Assembly (NCBI GenBank): GCA_038233215.1
Contig: JBBSML010000001.1
Coordinates: 142,417-206,416, forward strand
Reading direction: 5' to 3'
Source: JACDBZ01 sp038233215
Lineage (GTDB): Bacteria > Chloroflexota > Limnocylindria > QHBO01
DNA length: 64,000 nucleotides
Shown here: positions 24,603-33,522 of the stretch, one piece after another
How the letters are laid out: the number at the start of each line of letters is the position of its first letter
How positions within the stretch are numbered: position 1 is the stretch's first letter
Made by a program: the position numbers and the translations under genes
The notes under the pieces: model-generated
Told to the model about the DNA's origin: nothing
The model's input: the letters and a program-made list of their open reading frames with translations, nothing else
The model's database searches: none

Positions 24603-24621
24603 GGACCGATTCTAGCGCCGG

Positions 24622-26847
24622 CTACTCGAGCACGAGCCGAACGACGCCGTCCGCGGTCAGCAGGTAGGCCGCCGCAGGGCCGTCACTGACCGATGTGACC
24701 GACAGGCCACGGACGTCGTTCATCGGCGAAACCGCCGGTCCGTCGACTGAGGCCATCCACTGACCAACGAACGCGCCGTCGGCACGTTGGAAGGCGATGA
24801 TCCGATCGTTCGCGGCGTCGTAAACGTATAGGAGGTCTCGATCGCCGACCGTGGCGCCATCGAGGAGCCGGTAGTCGAGATCCGGCCGTACATCTCCGTC
24901 AGGCGGGAGGTCGAACGAGTAGTCGGCCTGGTCGCGCGGTGAGCCGAAGTCAACGCGGGTGACCGTATCGGCGTGCAGCAGCCATGCGTTGACGTCCACG
25001 CGCAGGTCCCGTGCGTCACGCGGATCGAGATCGGGCTCATCGGTCAGGAACGGCACTGAAGGATCCGGATAGGTGACCGGGATCACGGCCGGCGGCGTCC
25101 AGCGGTCCACCTCGCCGGATGCGCCGTCCACGACATACAGGTTGAAGATCTCGAGCGGAGGCCGGTGCTGGAGCGCGCCCATCAGGGACGTCTCCGAGCT
25201 GATCTCGGCGGCACCGGCAAGCGGCATCTGCCGTGGAATCCTCTCGGTCAGATCGATGCGCCACGCCGTCCGTTGTCGGTCGACGACCACCACGTCGGTG
25301 GCGGCTGTCGCGATGAGCCAAGGATCGCCCGGGATCTCGCCGCTCTCGAGCGCGAGTCCTGCCCGATAGATCACGCTGACACTGCCGTCGACGGGGTCCG
25401 TCCGGACGATCCGGCCGCGCCCGGCATCGAGGACCCAGAGTGATCCGTCGCTGCCGGCCACCATGTCGACCGGATCCACGTCATCCAGGCTGACGCCGAA
25501 GTCCACTACGCGATCCAGCGTCTCCACGCGGGCTACCTTGTACAGCGCGTCCAGGCGCCGGTCGATCCGGCTTCGGAGCGGAGCCAGCTGCTGGTCATCG
25601 ACACCGACGCTGGACGCCCGCGCCACGGCGGCGTGGGCGTCCGCAAGGAGGTCGATCGCGCGCGATGGATCGCGATCGACAAGGTCGGCGCCCTCGACGC
25701 GATCCTCTACGCTGCCGACCAGGTCGATCGCCTCCGCAATGGCATCTCGAGCAATGCTGGCGCGCGGGATGGCGTCGGTCGGGCGAGGGGCGGGCAGGCC
25801 TGCCACCGTCGATCCGAGCGCGAGGCTGCCGGCCACCACGACCATGCCGGCCAGTCCGACCCGGCGCCGGCGACCCTGCTCGCGCTCGGCGGTGCGCGGA
25901 ATACTGCGCGGGTACTCCGCCCGACGGCGGGGCACGAACGCGAGGACCCAGGTAAGGGACATGAGCACGCCGTGGCCGAACGCCGACTTCACCCCTTCGG
26001 CCGCATCGCCGGCACGATGCAGGCCCCGGCCGATGGCATCGGCGAGCGGGACGGGGCTCTGATCGGGCAGGCCCGCGAACGGCTCGGCGGGGCGAACCGG
26101 CTCCAGGTGACGAGTTGTGGCGGTGGAAGCAAGCCCGGTCACCTCGAGCGCCAGGATGCCATCCGAGCCCGCACCGCCACGGATGGCGAACATGTGCTGA
26201 AGGTGCTCCACCGCCTGCCCGGGTCGCATCGTGGCGAGTGCTCGCTTCAGCTCGTCCACGCCGACGGTGTGGGCAAAGTGTCGGCTGACGAGGGCGATGC
26301 GGTCATCGGCCGCCAGGGAACCATGCCATGTATACGGCTCAACGTCGAGTGCCTCACCCAGCGTCGCGGCAATGCGGCGTCGCCGAATCCGCGGGTCCTC
26401 CTCGGTCACGGCTGGCGGCGGCGGAACTTCGTACATGCGTCCGTCGCGGACGATGACCGCGCTCGCCGGTCCGAGCTTCACGGCGTGTGCCTCCCGTGCG
26501 CGAATCACGACCGCCACGATGCTCACGCCGGAGCGACGGGGGATCCCGAGCCGCCGGCGTCCGTGGTAGAGCCGCCGATTGGCCCCGGCGAGGGCCCGCG
26601 ACAGGGACACGGTGACCCCGGCCGAGAGGTCGTAGTAGTAGTCGCGCTGGATGACGTCGAGCGCCTCACGGGCTGCCCTGGCCAGCGAGGCTGAGCCGCC
26701 GGTCAGCTGCGCCAGGAGGAAGAGGCTGCCCTTGGTGCGCGCCAGCGATCCGGTGGCCGGCTCGTGGAACGCCATGAGATCGAACGCGTCCGCCAGCCGG
26801 TCCTCGGCGGACGGCAGTCCGATCCTGGTTGCGAAGCGGTTGCTCAT
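24622..26847 (-). CDS. Membrane protein with PP2C-like N-terminal and NHL/propeller-like C-terminal domain
   Basis: 741 residues. The N-terminal 270 residues resemble a PP2C-type phosphatase fold (GSLFLLAQLTGG, ALAGANRRLYHGRRRLG, SIVAVVIRAREAHAVKLGPASAVIV, DDRIALVSRHFAHTV), but the GDGMGG metal-binding motif is not seen, so it may be inactive. A single transmembrane helix follows a basic stretch (GLAGMVVVAGSLALGSTVAG). After a helical segment, the outer part shows repeated propeller-like blades (MVAGSDGSLWVLDAGRGRIVRTD, DRDLLYVYDAANDRIIAF). A TATAAT stands 36 bases upstream of the ATG. Domain naming is by eye. Confidence 0.6.
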   Translation of the reverse strand: MSNRFATRIGLPSAEDRLADAFDLMAFHEPATGSLARTKGSLFLLAQLTGGSASLARAAREALDVIQRDYYYDLSAGVTVSLSRALAGANRRLYHGRRRLGIPRRSGVSIVAVVIRAREAHAVKLGPASAVIVRDGRMYEVPPPPAVTEEDPRIRRRRIAATLGEALDVEPYTWHGSLAADDRIALVSRHFAHTVGVDELKRALATMRPGQAVEHLQHMFAIRGGAGSDGILALEVTGLASTATTRHLEPVRPAEPFAGLPDQSPVPLADAIGRGLHRAGDAAEGVKSAFGHGVLMSLTWVLAFVPRRRAEYPRSIPRTAEREQGRRRRVGLAGMVVVAGSLALGSTVAGLPAPRPTDAIPRASIARDAIAEAIDLVGSVEDRVEGADLVDRDPSRAIDLLADAHAAVARASSVGVDDQQLAPLRSRIDRRLDALYKVARVETLDRVVDFGVSLDDVDPVDMVAGSDGSLWVLDAGRGRIVRTDPVDGSVSVIYRAGLALESGEIPGDPWLIATAATDVVVVDRQRTAWRIDLTERIPRQMPLAGAAEISSETSLMGALQHRPPLEIFNLYVVDGASGEVDRWTPPAVIPVTYPDPSVPFLTDEPDLDPRDARDLRVDVNAWLLHADTVTRVDFGSPRDQADYSFDLPPDGDVRPDLDYRLLDGATVGDRDLLYVYDAANDRIIAFQRADGAFVGQWMASVDGPAVSPMNDVRGLSVTSVSDGPAAAYLLTADGVVRLVLE

Positions 26848-26883
26848 GGCGGCCGGGTGCTCGTGGGTGGATGCTTGTGGCCG

Positions 26884-26889
26884 ATTATA
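26884..26889 (-). promoter_or_regulatory. -10 promoter element for the PP2C-like/propeller gene
   Basis: A consensus TATAAT on the minus strand overlaps the dciA stop codon and lies 36 bases before the ATG at 26847. No good -35 was found at 16-18 bases. It suggests a separate transcript start for the membrane protein after the dnaN-recF-dciA genes. Confidence 0.4.
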
Positions 26890-27235
26890 GGGACCGGTCC
26901 GCTCCAGCTCGACCCACCGATACGGCCATCCCGGTGAGCACGATGGTCGCCCCCGGCCGGCCCCGCATACGGTCGTTCACCGCCCACGTCAGTGCGTCAC
27001 CGCGCAGCTTCAGCTCCTGCGCCAGCATCTGGTCCGAGGCCTCCACCTGGGCGGTGCCCCCGGTCACGCGGCGAACCCGGCTCGTGAGCGGACCGCGCTC
27101 CAGGCGTGCTTCGGCCACGACCTCGGCCCAGGCAAGGCGCACCTGCGCCAGGGCAAGCTGCTCGCCGGCGGCGGAACCCATGCACGCGACGAGTGCTCGC
27201 TGAACGGCGGCACCGGCCGCCTCGCGCCCGCTCAT
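26885..27235 (-). CDS. dciA: DciA-like DUF721 protein, replicative helicase loader
   Basis: 116 residues. VRLAWAEVVAEARLERGPL and the C-terminal LRGDALTWAVNDRMRGR strand-helix pattern fit DUF721, and the position right after recF is the usual one for dciA. DciA loads the replicative helicase in bacteria that lack DnaC/DnaI. It overlaps recF by ATGA. Identification rests on position and size as much as on motif. Confidence 0.75.
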   Translation of the reverse strand: MSGREAAGAAVQRALVACMGSAAGEQLALAQVRLAWAEVVAEARLERGPLTSRVRRVTGGTAQVEASDQMLAQELKLRGDALTWAVNDRMRGRPGATIVLTGMAVSVGRAGADRSL

Positions 27236-28401
27236 GACTCCTGGACCAGGCGACCGTGATCAATGCCCCAGATCGCTGCATGGCGTCGGCGAGCGCCCTC
27301 GAGTGTGCCGGGGTCGGCGGTCGTCACGATGACCTGTCCGCGGCCCGAGAGCAGATCGGAGAGCCGCGCGGCACGGTCCGGGTCAAGCTCGCTGAAGACA
27401 TCGTCCAGGAGCACGATCGGGCGAGGTCCATCTGCACCCAGCAGGTCCGTCTCGGCAAGCTTCATGGCCAGGATGATGGTCCGCTGCTGTCCGCGACTGG
27501 CATGGCTCGCCACGTCACGTCCGTCGAGCTCGGCTCGCAGGTCATCGCGCTGCGGGCCGACAAGGCTGACACCGTTCCACGCCTCCTTCTGGCGAACATC
27601 GGCGATGCGGCGCCGATACGCATCCACCAGCTCGGCGTCGCCGGGCGGCCGGCGGCGCCCCTCCGTTCGCTGCGTCCATGCCTCCTTGAGCGCATCGACA
27701 TAGACGAGCTCGATCAGCGCCCCGCGTTCCCCATCGGTGGCGATGGCATCGTGCAGGGGACCCACGCGAGCCGCCAGTTCGCTCAGCACCTCCAATCGGG
27801 CCCTCATGACCCGCGCCCCGAGCTGCGCCAGCTGCTCGTCCCAGAAGCCGAGGGCATCGATCGACGCCTCCTCGGCACGGATCGCGCGGAGCAGCGAGTT
27901 GCGCTGGGTGACGACCCGGGCCACGTCATTGAGGTCGCGGGCCGCGCGACGATCGCGCTGAGCAACGATGCCGTCCAGGAAGCGACGCCGATCCGATGGC
28001 GATCCGACCAGCAGCAGCATCTCCTCCGGGCGGAACAGGACCACGCGCGCCAGGTCCGGCAGCGCAGTGGTCCGGCGCGGCACGCCGTTGACCATGAGGC
28101 GCTTGCGGATGCCGGGGGTTGGTTCCTCACCCGGCAGAACCAGCTCGATCGTCGATCCACCGGCCCCGGCGCCACCTGCCAGGTCCAGCCGAATGCGGGC
28201 AAACGATGCTCCATGGCGCACCAGGTCGGCATCCACCCCGGCCCGATGCGACCGCCCGACAATCGTGGCGTGAATGGCCTCCAAGAGATTGGTTTTGCCC
28301 GTGCCGTTCGGTCCGGCGACGACGGTGAGACCCGGATCCGGAGCGAGCTCCGCCTGCACGTAGCTTCGGAAATCGGTGAGCGCCAGCCGTGTCAGCTCCA
28401 T
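27232..28401 (-). CDS. recF: DNA replication and repair protein RecF
   Basis: 390 residues from MELTRLALTDFRSY. Walker A GPNGTGKTN, signature SRGQQRTIILAMKLAE and Walker B PIVLLDDVFSELD are intact. RecF is an SMC-like ATPase that loads RecA at gaps. The start at 28401 is chosen because the RecF N-terminal strand begins there; an ATG at 28440, eight bases after dnaN, is the alternative and would add 13 residues. Overlaps dciA. Confidence 0.95.
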   Translation of the reverse strand: MELTRLALTDFRSYVQAELAPDPGLTVVAGPNGTGKTNLLEAIHATIVGRSHRAGVDADLVRHGASFARIRLDLAGGAGAGGSTIELVLPGEEPTPGIRKRLMVNGVPRRTTALPDLARVVLFRPEEMLLLVGSPSDRRRFLDGIVAQRDRRAARDLNDVARVVTQRNSLLRAIRAEEASIDALGFWDEQLAQLGARVMRARLEVLSELAARVGPLHDAIATDGERGALIELVYVDALKEAWTQRTEGRRRPPGDAELVDAYRRRIADVRQKEAWNGVSLVGPQRDDLRAELDGRDVASHASRGQQRTIILAMKLAETDLLGADGPRPIVLLDDVFSELDPDRAARLSDLLSGRGQVIVTTADPGTLEGARRRHAAIWGIDHGRLVQES

Positions 28402-28448
28402 CGTGGCATCAGCGGTGCGCGGCGCCGCTCGCAGAGCCATGGGACGAC

Positions 28449-29579
28449 CTATGACGCGGTCCGGACCGGCATGATGACGTGGACGTAGTCTTCCTTGCCG
28501 ATGCCCCGGATGACTCCGGGGGCGAGCGGTCCGGAGAGCTCGAGCGCGGCCTCTTCTGCCCCGAGGTTGCTCAGCACGTCGGTCAGATACCGCGCGTTGA
28601 ACGCGATCGCTGTCGGCGCACCCTCGATCGCCGCGTCGACCGTGTCGGCATTATCTCCGACATCAGCCGCGTGCGCAGTGATCGCGACGCCCGGCCCGAT
28701 CGCCTCATCGCCGCCGATCTCGATCTTCACGATGTTGGCGCTGTCGCGAGCAAAGATGCTCGCGCGACGCGTGCCGGCCAGGAACGCCTCCCGATCGAGA
28801 ACAGCCCGTGAGCTGTGGGAGGCGGGAATGACCGGCTCGTAATTCGGAAACTGACCCTCGATCAGCCGGCTCACCAGATCGATGCCCTCGATGTGAAAGA
28901 GCACCTGGCTCTTGTTGGGCGTGACGGTGATCTCGATCGGGGTCTCGGCATCGGGAAGTATGCGCATCAGCTCCGCATAGGAGCGCCCTGGCACCACGAT
29001 CGTGATCTCGGGATCCACCGCCTTGTGGAGGGCCAGAGTGCGAACGGCGATGCGGTAATTATCGGCCGCGGCCAATGTCATCCGGTCGCCCATCAGCTTC
29101 GTCAGCACACCGGTCAGGATGGGACGGCTCTCGTCCGTGGCGGCCGCGAAGACGACCTGGCCGAGTGCTTCGCGCAGAACCCTGGCGTCGACACTGCTCA
29201 CCGGTGCATCTCCGATGGCGGCCACCACCGGAAACTCGTCAGCCTCGATGCCCTTGATGCTGGACCGGTTGTTGCCGCAGGTGAGCTTCAGGGTTCGATC
29301 CTTCGACGAGAGCACCAGGTCGATTCGCTGATTCGGAAGCGATGTCACGAGATCGGTCAAGAGCTTGGCGGGAACGGTAATCTCGCCTTCGCCGCTCACT
29401 TTCCCCGGTACCCAGCAATTGATTCCGATCTCGAGGTTGGTGGTCGTGAGCTTCAGGCCGGCGTTTTCCGTCTTGAGCAGCACATTGGCAAGGACCGGCA
29501 ACGTGGCGCGGGGACTCACGGCACGACTCACGGTATTGAGCCCGCGCGCCAGGTTCTCCTGCATCACCGAGATATTCAT
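28449..29579 (-). CDS. dnaN: DNA polymerase III beta sliding clamp
   Basis: 376 residues, normal length. MNISVMQENLARGLNTVSRAVSPRATLPVLANVLL, then SSIKGIEADEFPVV and the C-terminal YVHVIMPVR are typical. It forms the ring that holds DNA polymerase on DNA. The ribosome site is GGTGAGG. It faces dnaA across oriC in the same direction. Confidence 0.97.
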   Translation of the reverse strand: MNISVMQENLARGLNTVSRAVSPRATLPVLANVLLKTENAGLKLTTTNLEIGINCWVPGKVSGEGEITVPAKLLTDLVTSLPNQRIDLVLSSKDRTLKLTCGNNRSSIKGIEADEFPVVAAIGDAPVSSVDARVLREALGQVVFAAATDESRPILTGVLTKLMGDRMTLAAADNYRIAVRTLALHKAVDPEITIVVPGRSYAELMRILPDAETPIEITVTPNKSQVLFHIEGIDLVSRLIEGQFPNYEPVIPASHSSRAVLDREAFLAGTRRASIFARDSANIVKIEIGGDEAIGPGVAITAHAADVGDNADTVDAAIEGAPTAIAFNARYLTDVLSNLGAEEAALELSGPLAPGVIRGIGKEDYVHVIMPVRTAS

Positions 29580-29962
29580 GCTGTCCTCACCTGTTAGGAA
29601 TCGCGGATGAGGTTTTCCACGTTTCGCTGGTTTGCTCTAAGGGAATAACGATAGATTATCTATCCGTAGTCGTCTGTCGTAGGGGTGTGGATAATGTGGA
29701 CGATTGTCGTGTCCGGACCGTGAAGTGAGCGTGCGATCGCGTGCGGATAACTGGTCAATCATTGGTCGATACGCGGGCCGAGATCATTCACGACAGGCGG
29801 AGAAGGGCGTGCTGTCTGTGGATACAGGGTATCGGGTGGGTTCCCCGAAGCCTTCGTTTGTCCACAACGGGTCGAAGATATCCACCAGATTGGGCCAGTT
29901 ATCCACGATTTCTGGTCCTTTCGTGAAGGACCGGGCCAAGATCGGCCGCTGTCCAGCCCCGT
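29580..29962. other. oriC: chromosomal replication origin with DnaA boxes
   Basis: The gap between dnaA and dnaN holds a cluster of DnaA-box-like nonamers. TGTGGATAA at 29686-29694 is a perfect box on the minus strand. Near matches are TGCGGATAA (29742-29750), TGTGGATAC (29817-29825), TTGTCCACA (29858-29866) and TTATCCACG (29899-29907). The boxes change orientation around 29840. On the dnaN side an AT-rich stretch (29641-29664) contains the perfect palindrome GATAGAT-t-ATCTATC (29650-29664) and is the natural unwinding candidate. No gene lies in this stretch. Confidence 0.88.
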
Positions 29963-31306
29963 TCACTCGGAGTAGATCATTTCTCGAACTGCACTGATCT
30001 CGCGTCGCATCTCATCATTCTCCTGGAGCTCGCGCGCAATCTTGTCGTAAGCGTGCAGGACGGTCGAATGATCGCGACCGCCCAGCTCTGCGCCGATGCG
30101 CAACAGGCTGATGTCTGTCTCCTCGCGGATGAGGAACATCGCAATCTGGCGCGGGACAACGATGGCGCGGTCTCGCTTGCTGCTGCGCAACTGGTCCAGG
30201 TTGACGCCGTAGTAGTCGGCCACCGCGCGCACGATGCGCTGCGGGGTGATCGACCGCTTGCGCGGGTTGTACATGACGTTGCTGAGCACGGCGCTCGCCA
30301 GCTCGATATTGACTGGCATGCCGCTCATGCTGGCGTAGGCGACGACCCGGTTGAGCGCGCCCTCCAGCTCGCGGACGTTGCTCACCACCTTGCGCGCGAT
30401 GAAGTCGATCACCTCCGACGGGATGAGGTGTAGCTGATCGTCCGCCTTGGAGCGCAGAATTGCGACGCGCGTCTCGAGGTCCGGAGGTGTCAGATCGGCG
30501 ATGAGTCCCCACTCGAATCGGCTGCGCAGCCGTTCCTCGAGCGTGGCGATCGATTTGGGCGGCCGGTCGGAGGACAGGACGACCTGCTTGCCGGCCTCGT
30601 GGATGGTGTTGAAGGTGTGGAAGAACTCTTCCTGTGTCCGTTCGCGATCGGCGATGAACTGGATATCGTCGATCAGGAGCACGTCGATGCGCCGATAGCG
30701 GTTACGGAAGTCCTCCATCTTCTGCTCGCGGATCGAGTTGATGAAGTCGTTGGTGAACTTCTCGCTGGTCGCGTACAGGATCCGCTTTCGCGGGAACTTC
30801 CCGACCACCGCGTTGCCGATGGCGTGCATCAGGTGCGTTTTTCCCAGGCCGACGCCGCCGTACAGGAAGAGCGGGTTATACGCGTGCCCGGGCCGCTCTG
30901 CCACGCTGAGGGCGGCCGCGTGGGCCAGTCGGTTGGCGCTTCCGACGATGAAGTTGTTGAAGGTGTAGCGGGTATTGAGATTGATCGCGTTGCCGCCCGC
31001 GCTGAGGGGCGGCATCTGGACCTGTGACTCCTCATCGACCTGGGATGGGAGCGGCCCAGACGCATCGGCGACGATGAACTCGAGCTGGACCGATCCACCC
31101 ACGACGCGCGCGAGCGTCTGGCTGATCAGCGGCCGATAGCGATTGTCCAGCCAATCACGCGCGAAGCCGTTCGGCGCGGAGATCCGGCATCGGTTGTCAT
31201 CGATCTCGACGAGCTCGGTGTCTTTCAGCCAGGTCTCGAAATTGGCCGGTGAGAGAGAGACCTGCAGCTCACCGAGGGCGGAGCGCCATACCTGCTTCGC
31301 ATCCAT
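29963..31306 (-). CDS. dnaA: Chromosomal replication initiator protein DnaA
   Basis: 447 residues with four domains. Domain I is MDAKQVWRSALGELQ, the AAA+ domain has Walker A GGVGLGKTH and Walker B VLLIDDIQF, and domain IV has the DnaA-box helix GRDHSTVLHAYDKI. The ATG at 31306 is preferred over the TTG just before it. It opens the origin at 29580-29962. A TATAGT promoter lies about 110 bases upstream. Confidence 0.97.
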   Translation of the reverse strand: MDAKQVWRSALGELQVSLSPANFETWLKDTELVEIDDNRCRISAPNGFARDWLDNRYRPLISQTLARVVGGSVQLEFIVADASGPLPSQVDEESQVQMPPLSAGGNAINLNTRYTFNNFIVGSANRLAHAAALSVAERPGHAYNPLFLYGGVGLGKTHLMHAIGNAVVGKFPRKRILYATSEKFTNDFINSIREQKMEDFRNRYRRIDVLLIDDIQFIADRERTQEEFFHTFNTIHEAGKQVVLSSDRPPKSIATLEERLRSRFEWGLIADLTPPDLETRVAILRSKADDQLHLIPSEVIDFIARKVVSNVRELEGALNRVVAYASMSGMPVNIELASAVLSNVMYNPRKRSITPQRIVRAVADYYGVNLDQLRSSKRDRAIVVPRQIAMFLIREETDISLLRIGAELGGRDHSTVLHAYDKIARELQENDEMRREISAVREMIYSE

Positions 31307-31416
31307 CAAACTGACGTGCTCCGAACCGATCTGCGGGGGTCCCGCGTGGGCTGATGAGTCCGCCTCCGGGCCGAGATCGGACAGGCTATCAGGCGGTCCG
31401 GGCCGGGGGTCGGGCC

Positions 31417-31446
31417 ACTATAGCAGTGCCCGAAACCGCGGGGCAA
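31417..31446 (-). promoter_or_regulatory. Probable dnaA promoter
   Basis: On the minus strand TTGCCC (31446-31441) and TATAGT (31422-31417) are 18 bases apart. A start near 31410 gives a leader of about 100 bases to the dnaA ATG. Back to back with the rpmH promoter. Confidence 0.5.
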
Positions 31447-31506
31447 TGGATCCGGCATGGAAGCCCTGCAGCACCGCTGTCGCGGCACTGCGGGCCTCCG
31501 TTGTGT

Positions 31507-31535
31507 TTGACCGACCATCGGCTCACCGGTAGAAT
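31507..31535 (+). promoter_or_regulatory. Promoter of rpmH-rnpA-yidD-yidC-jag operon
   Basis: TTGACC (31507-31512) and TAGAAT (31530-31535) are separated by exactly 17 bases. The leader to rpmH is about 110 bases. Confidence 0.7.
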
Positions 31536-31651
31536 CGCGAGCCAGAGCGGGACGGGTCCACCGAGAGCGCATGCGCAGGCTGGCGATACGCCAGCCGTTC
31601 GTGTGTGAAGGGCCCCAACGGGAACGTTGAACGAGGAAACGGCACGCAGCC

Positions 31652-31789
31652 ATGACAAAGAGGACCTATCAGCCCAAGAAGCGGTCGCGCAAGCGTGAGC
31701 ATGGCTTCATGGCCCGGATGGCGACGAAGGGTGGACGCCGCGTGCTCGCTCGCCGTCGAGCCAAGGGCCGCAAGCGTCTGACCGTCTGA
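31652..31789 (+). CDS. rpmH: 50S ribosomal protein L34
   Basis: 45 residues: MTKRTYQPKKRSRKREHGF, then MATKGGRRVLARRRAKGRKRLTV, which is the complete L34 consensus. ATG at 31652, with GAGGAAA about 15 bases upstream. First gene of the usual rpmH-rnpA-yidD-yidC-jag order. Confidence 0.97.
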   Translation: MTKRTYQPKKRSRKREHGFMARMATKGGRRVLARRRAKGRKRLTV

Positions 31790-31812
31790 CCACCGACCCC
31801 TCCGACGAAACC

Positions 31813-32154
31813 GTGCCCGTGCTGCCGATGCTTCGGCGCCGCGCGGACTTCGAGGCTATCGGTCGTCACGGGACGGCGCGTCCGACGCCAACCCTGGTCC
31901 TGCGCTGGATGAGGAACGACCGGGCCGAGACGCGCATCGGTCTGTCGACACCGCGATCGATCGGCGGCGCGGTTCAACGAAATCGAGTGCGACGTCGTCT
32001 GCGAAGCCTGCTTCGCGAACGGATCGGGCTGATTGGTCCCGGGTGGGATTTGCTCCTGATCGCGAGGCCGGCCGCCGGCAAGGCCGGGCAGATCGAACTG
32101 GGAAAGGCGATCGACGCGCTTCTGGCGCGATCGGAGATCGTTGTGCATCGGTAG
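31813..32154 (+). CDS. rnpA: Ribonuclease P protein component
   Basis: 113 residues. LRRRADFEAIGRHG at the N-terminus and the RNP signature IGGAVQRNRVRRRLRSLLRE are clear. It helps RNase P RNA mature tRNA and tmRNA 5' ends. GTG start at 31813, with an ATG at 31828 also possible. Confidence 0.95.
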   Translation: MPVLPMLRRRADFEAIGRHGTARPTPTLVLRWMRNDRAETRIGLSTPRSIGGAVQRNRVRRRLRSLLRERIGLIGPGWDLLLIARPAAGKAGQIELGKAIDALLARSEIVVHR

Positions 32155-32361
32155 ATGAAGAGAATCGGTTTGGGATTGATCATCGCGTATCAGAGGCTGA
32201 CAAGGTGGATGCCGCCGAGCTGCCGCTATTCGCCGACCTGCTCGCAGTACACCTACCAGGCCATCGAACGCCACGGACTGCTGCGCGGCTCGTGGGAGGG
32301 CGCGAAGCGCATCGGCCGATGCAATCCGTTCCATCCGGGTGGCTATGACCCGGTCAGTTAG
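32155..32361 (+). CDS. yidD: Membrane protein insertion efficiency factor YidD
   Basis: 68 residues. CRYSPTCSQYTYQAIERHG and RCNPFHPGGYDPV are the diagnostic YidD motifs. ATG begins directly after the rnpA stop. It assists YidC-dependent insertion. Confidence 0.96.
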   Translation: MKRIGLGLIIAYQRLTRWMPPSCRYSPTCSQYTYQAIERHGLLRGSWEGAKRIGRCNPFHPGGYDPVS

Positions 32362-32376
32362 ACAAGAGAGAGCAAT

Positions 32377-33522
32377 TTGACCCCGATCATCGGAGCAGGG
32401 TTCCTGGGGATCGAGCATTTCACCCCACCCTGGGACGTCTTCTTCCTGCCGCTCTTCAACCTGCTCGTCGCCCTCTTCCGGATCCCGTTCTTCGACTTCG
32501 CGCTCGCGATCATCGTCTTCACGATCATCATCCGCACCATCTTGGCCCCGCTATTCATTCGCCAGATCCGCTCGCAGAAGGAGATGCAGCGGATGCAGCC
32601 GCTCATCCGCGAGGTGCAGCGCAAGCACAAGGGCAACCGGCAGAAGGTCTCCGAGGAGACCATGGGGCTCTACAAGGAGCATGGAGTCAACCCGGCCGCC
32701 GGCTGCCTTCCGGTCGTCCTGCAGCTGCCGATCCTGTTCGCCCTGTACCAGGCGCTGATTCGCGCGTCGGGCGTCATCACCGGATTCACCGTCAACGATG
32801 GCAAGCGAGCCGCGTTCGAGACCCTGCAGTCAGCGAACGTCGTCGAGGCCGTGGCCGGGAAGGAGAACACCTTCCGCGTCGCGTTCGAAGGTGCCTGCAA
32901 CCTTCCCGAGTACTCGCAGCTGCCGCAGTTCCTCCCGTTGAACTGCCAGCTCATCGATCCGATCAAGCTGACCGATCACGTCAACACGTCGGTCGGCTGG
33001 CTGCTGGGCCTCGACCTGGCGCAGATCGACAATGTCTTCGCGCTCCCGCTGTTCAACGGGTTCGCACTCTCTTTCCTGGCCGTCATCGCCGCAGTCCTGC
33101 AGTTCGTGCAGGTCAAGATGACCAGCCCGCGGCCGAATCCGGAAGACCCGACCTCCGGCATGACGAGCACGATGACCTATACGTTCCCGTTGCTCACCAT
33201 CATCTGGGGCGGAATCTTCCCGAGCGGCCTGATCCTGTACTGGATCGTGTACACCGGGTACCTGGTGGTCCAGCAGTTCCTGATCATGGGATGGGGAAAC
33301 CTCTTTCCGATCTTCGGCTGGCAGCCCGGCTGGGCGCCATCGCCGGAGGCCGGCAGCATGCCTGCGTCGCGTCCGAAGCGGACCGACACCGACGCCGCGT
33401 CGACCGAGGATTCCCAGCCCGCAACATCACGCGCACCCTCGTCGAACGCCAGTCGTGGCACGAACCCGCGACTCGCAAACCGGCCGAAGGGGAGCGCCAA
33501 GCGACGAGGCCGTAAGCGATGA
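32377..33522 (+). CDS. yidC: Membrane protein insertase YidC/Oxa1
   Basis: 381 residues of the Gram-positive (short, no large periplasmic loop) type. IIVFTIIIRTILAPLF, QKEMQRMQPLIREVQRKHKG, PAAGCLPVVLQLPILFALYQAL and FPSGLILYWIVYTGYLVVQQ are conserved. A loop of about 70 residues between helices holds several residues not typical of the family. The tail is basic and disordered (RPKGSAKRRGRKR), as needed for ribosome contact. Start is TTG at 32377 behind GAGAGAG. Overlaps jag by four bases. Confidence 0.95.
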   Translation: MTPIIGAGFLGIEHFTPPWDVFFLPLFNLLVALFRIPFFDFALAIIVFTIIIRTILAPLFIRQIRSQKEMQRMQPLIREVQRKHKGNRQKVSEETMGLYKEHGVNPAAGCLPVVLQLPILFALYQALIRASGVITGFTVNDGKRAAFETLQSANVVEAVAGKENTFRVAFEGACNLPEYSQLPQFLPLNCQLIDPIKLTDHVNTSVGWLLGLDLAQIDNVFALPLFNGFALSFLAVIAAVLQFVQVKMTSPRPNPEDPTSGMTSTMTYTFPLLTIIWGGIFPSGLILYWIVYTGYLVVQQFLIMGWGNLFPIFGWQPGWAPSPEAGSMPASRPKRTDTDAASTEDSQPATSRAPSSNASRGTNPRLANRPKGSAKRRGRKR

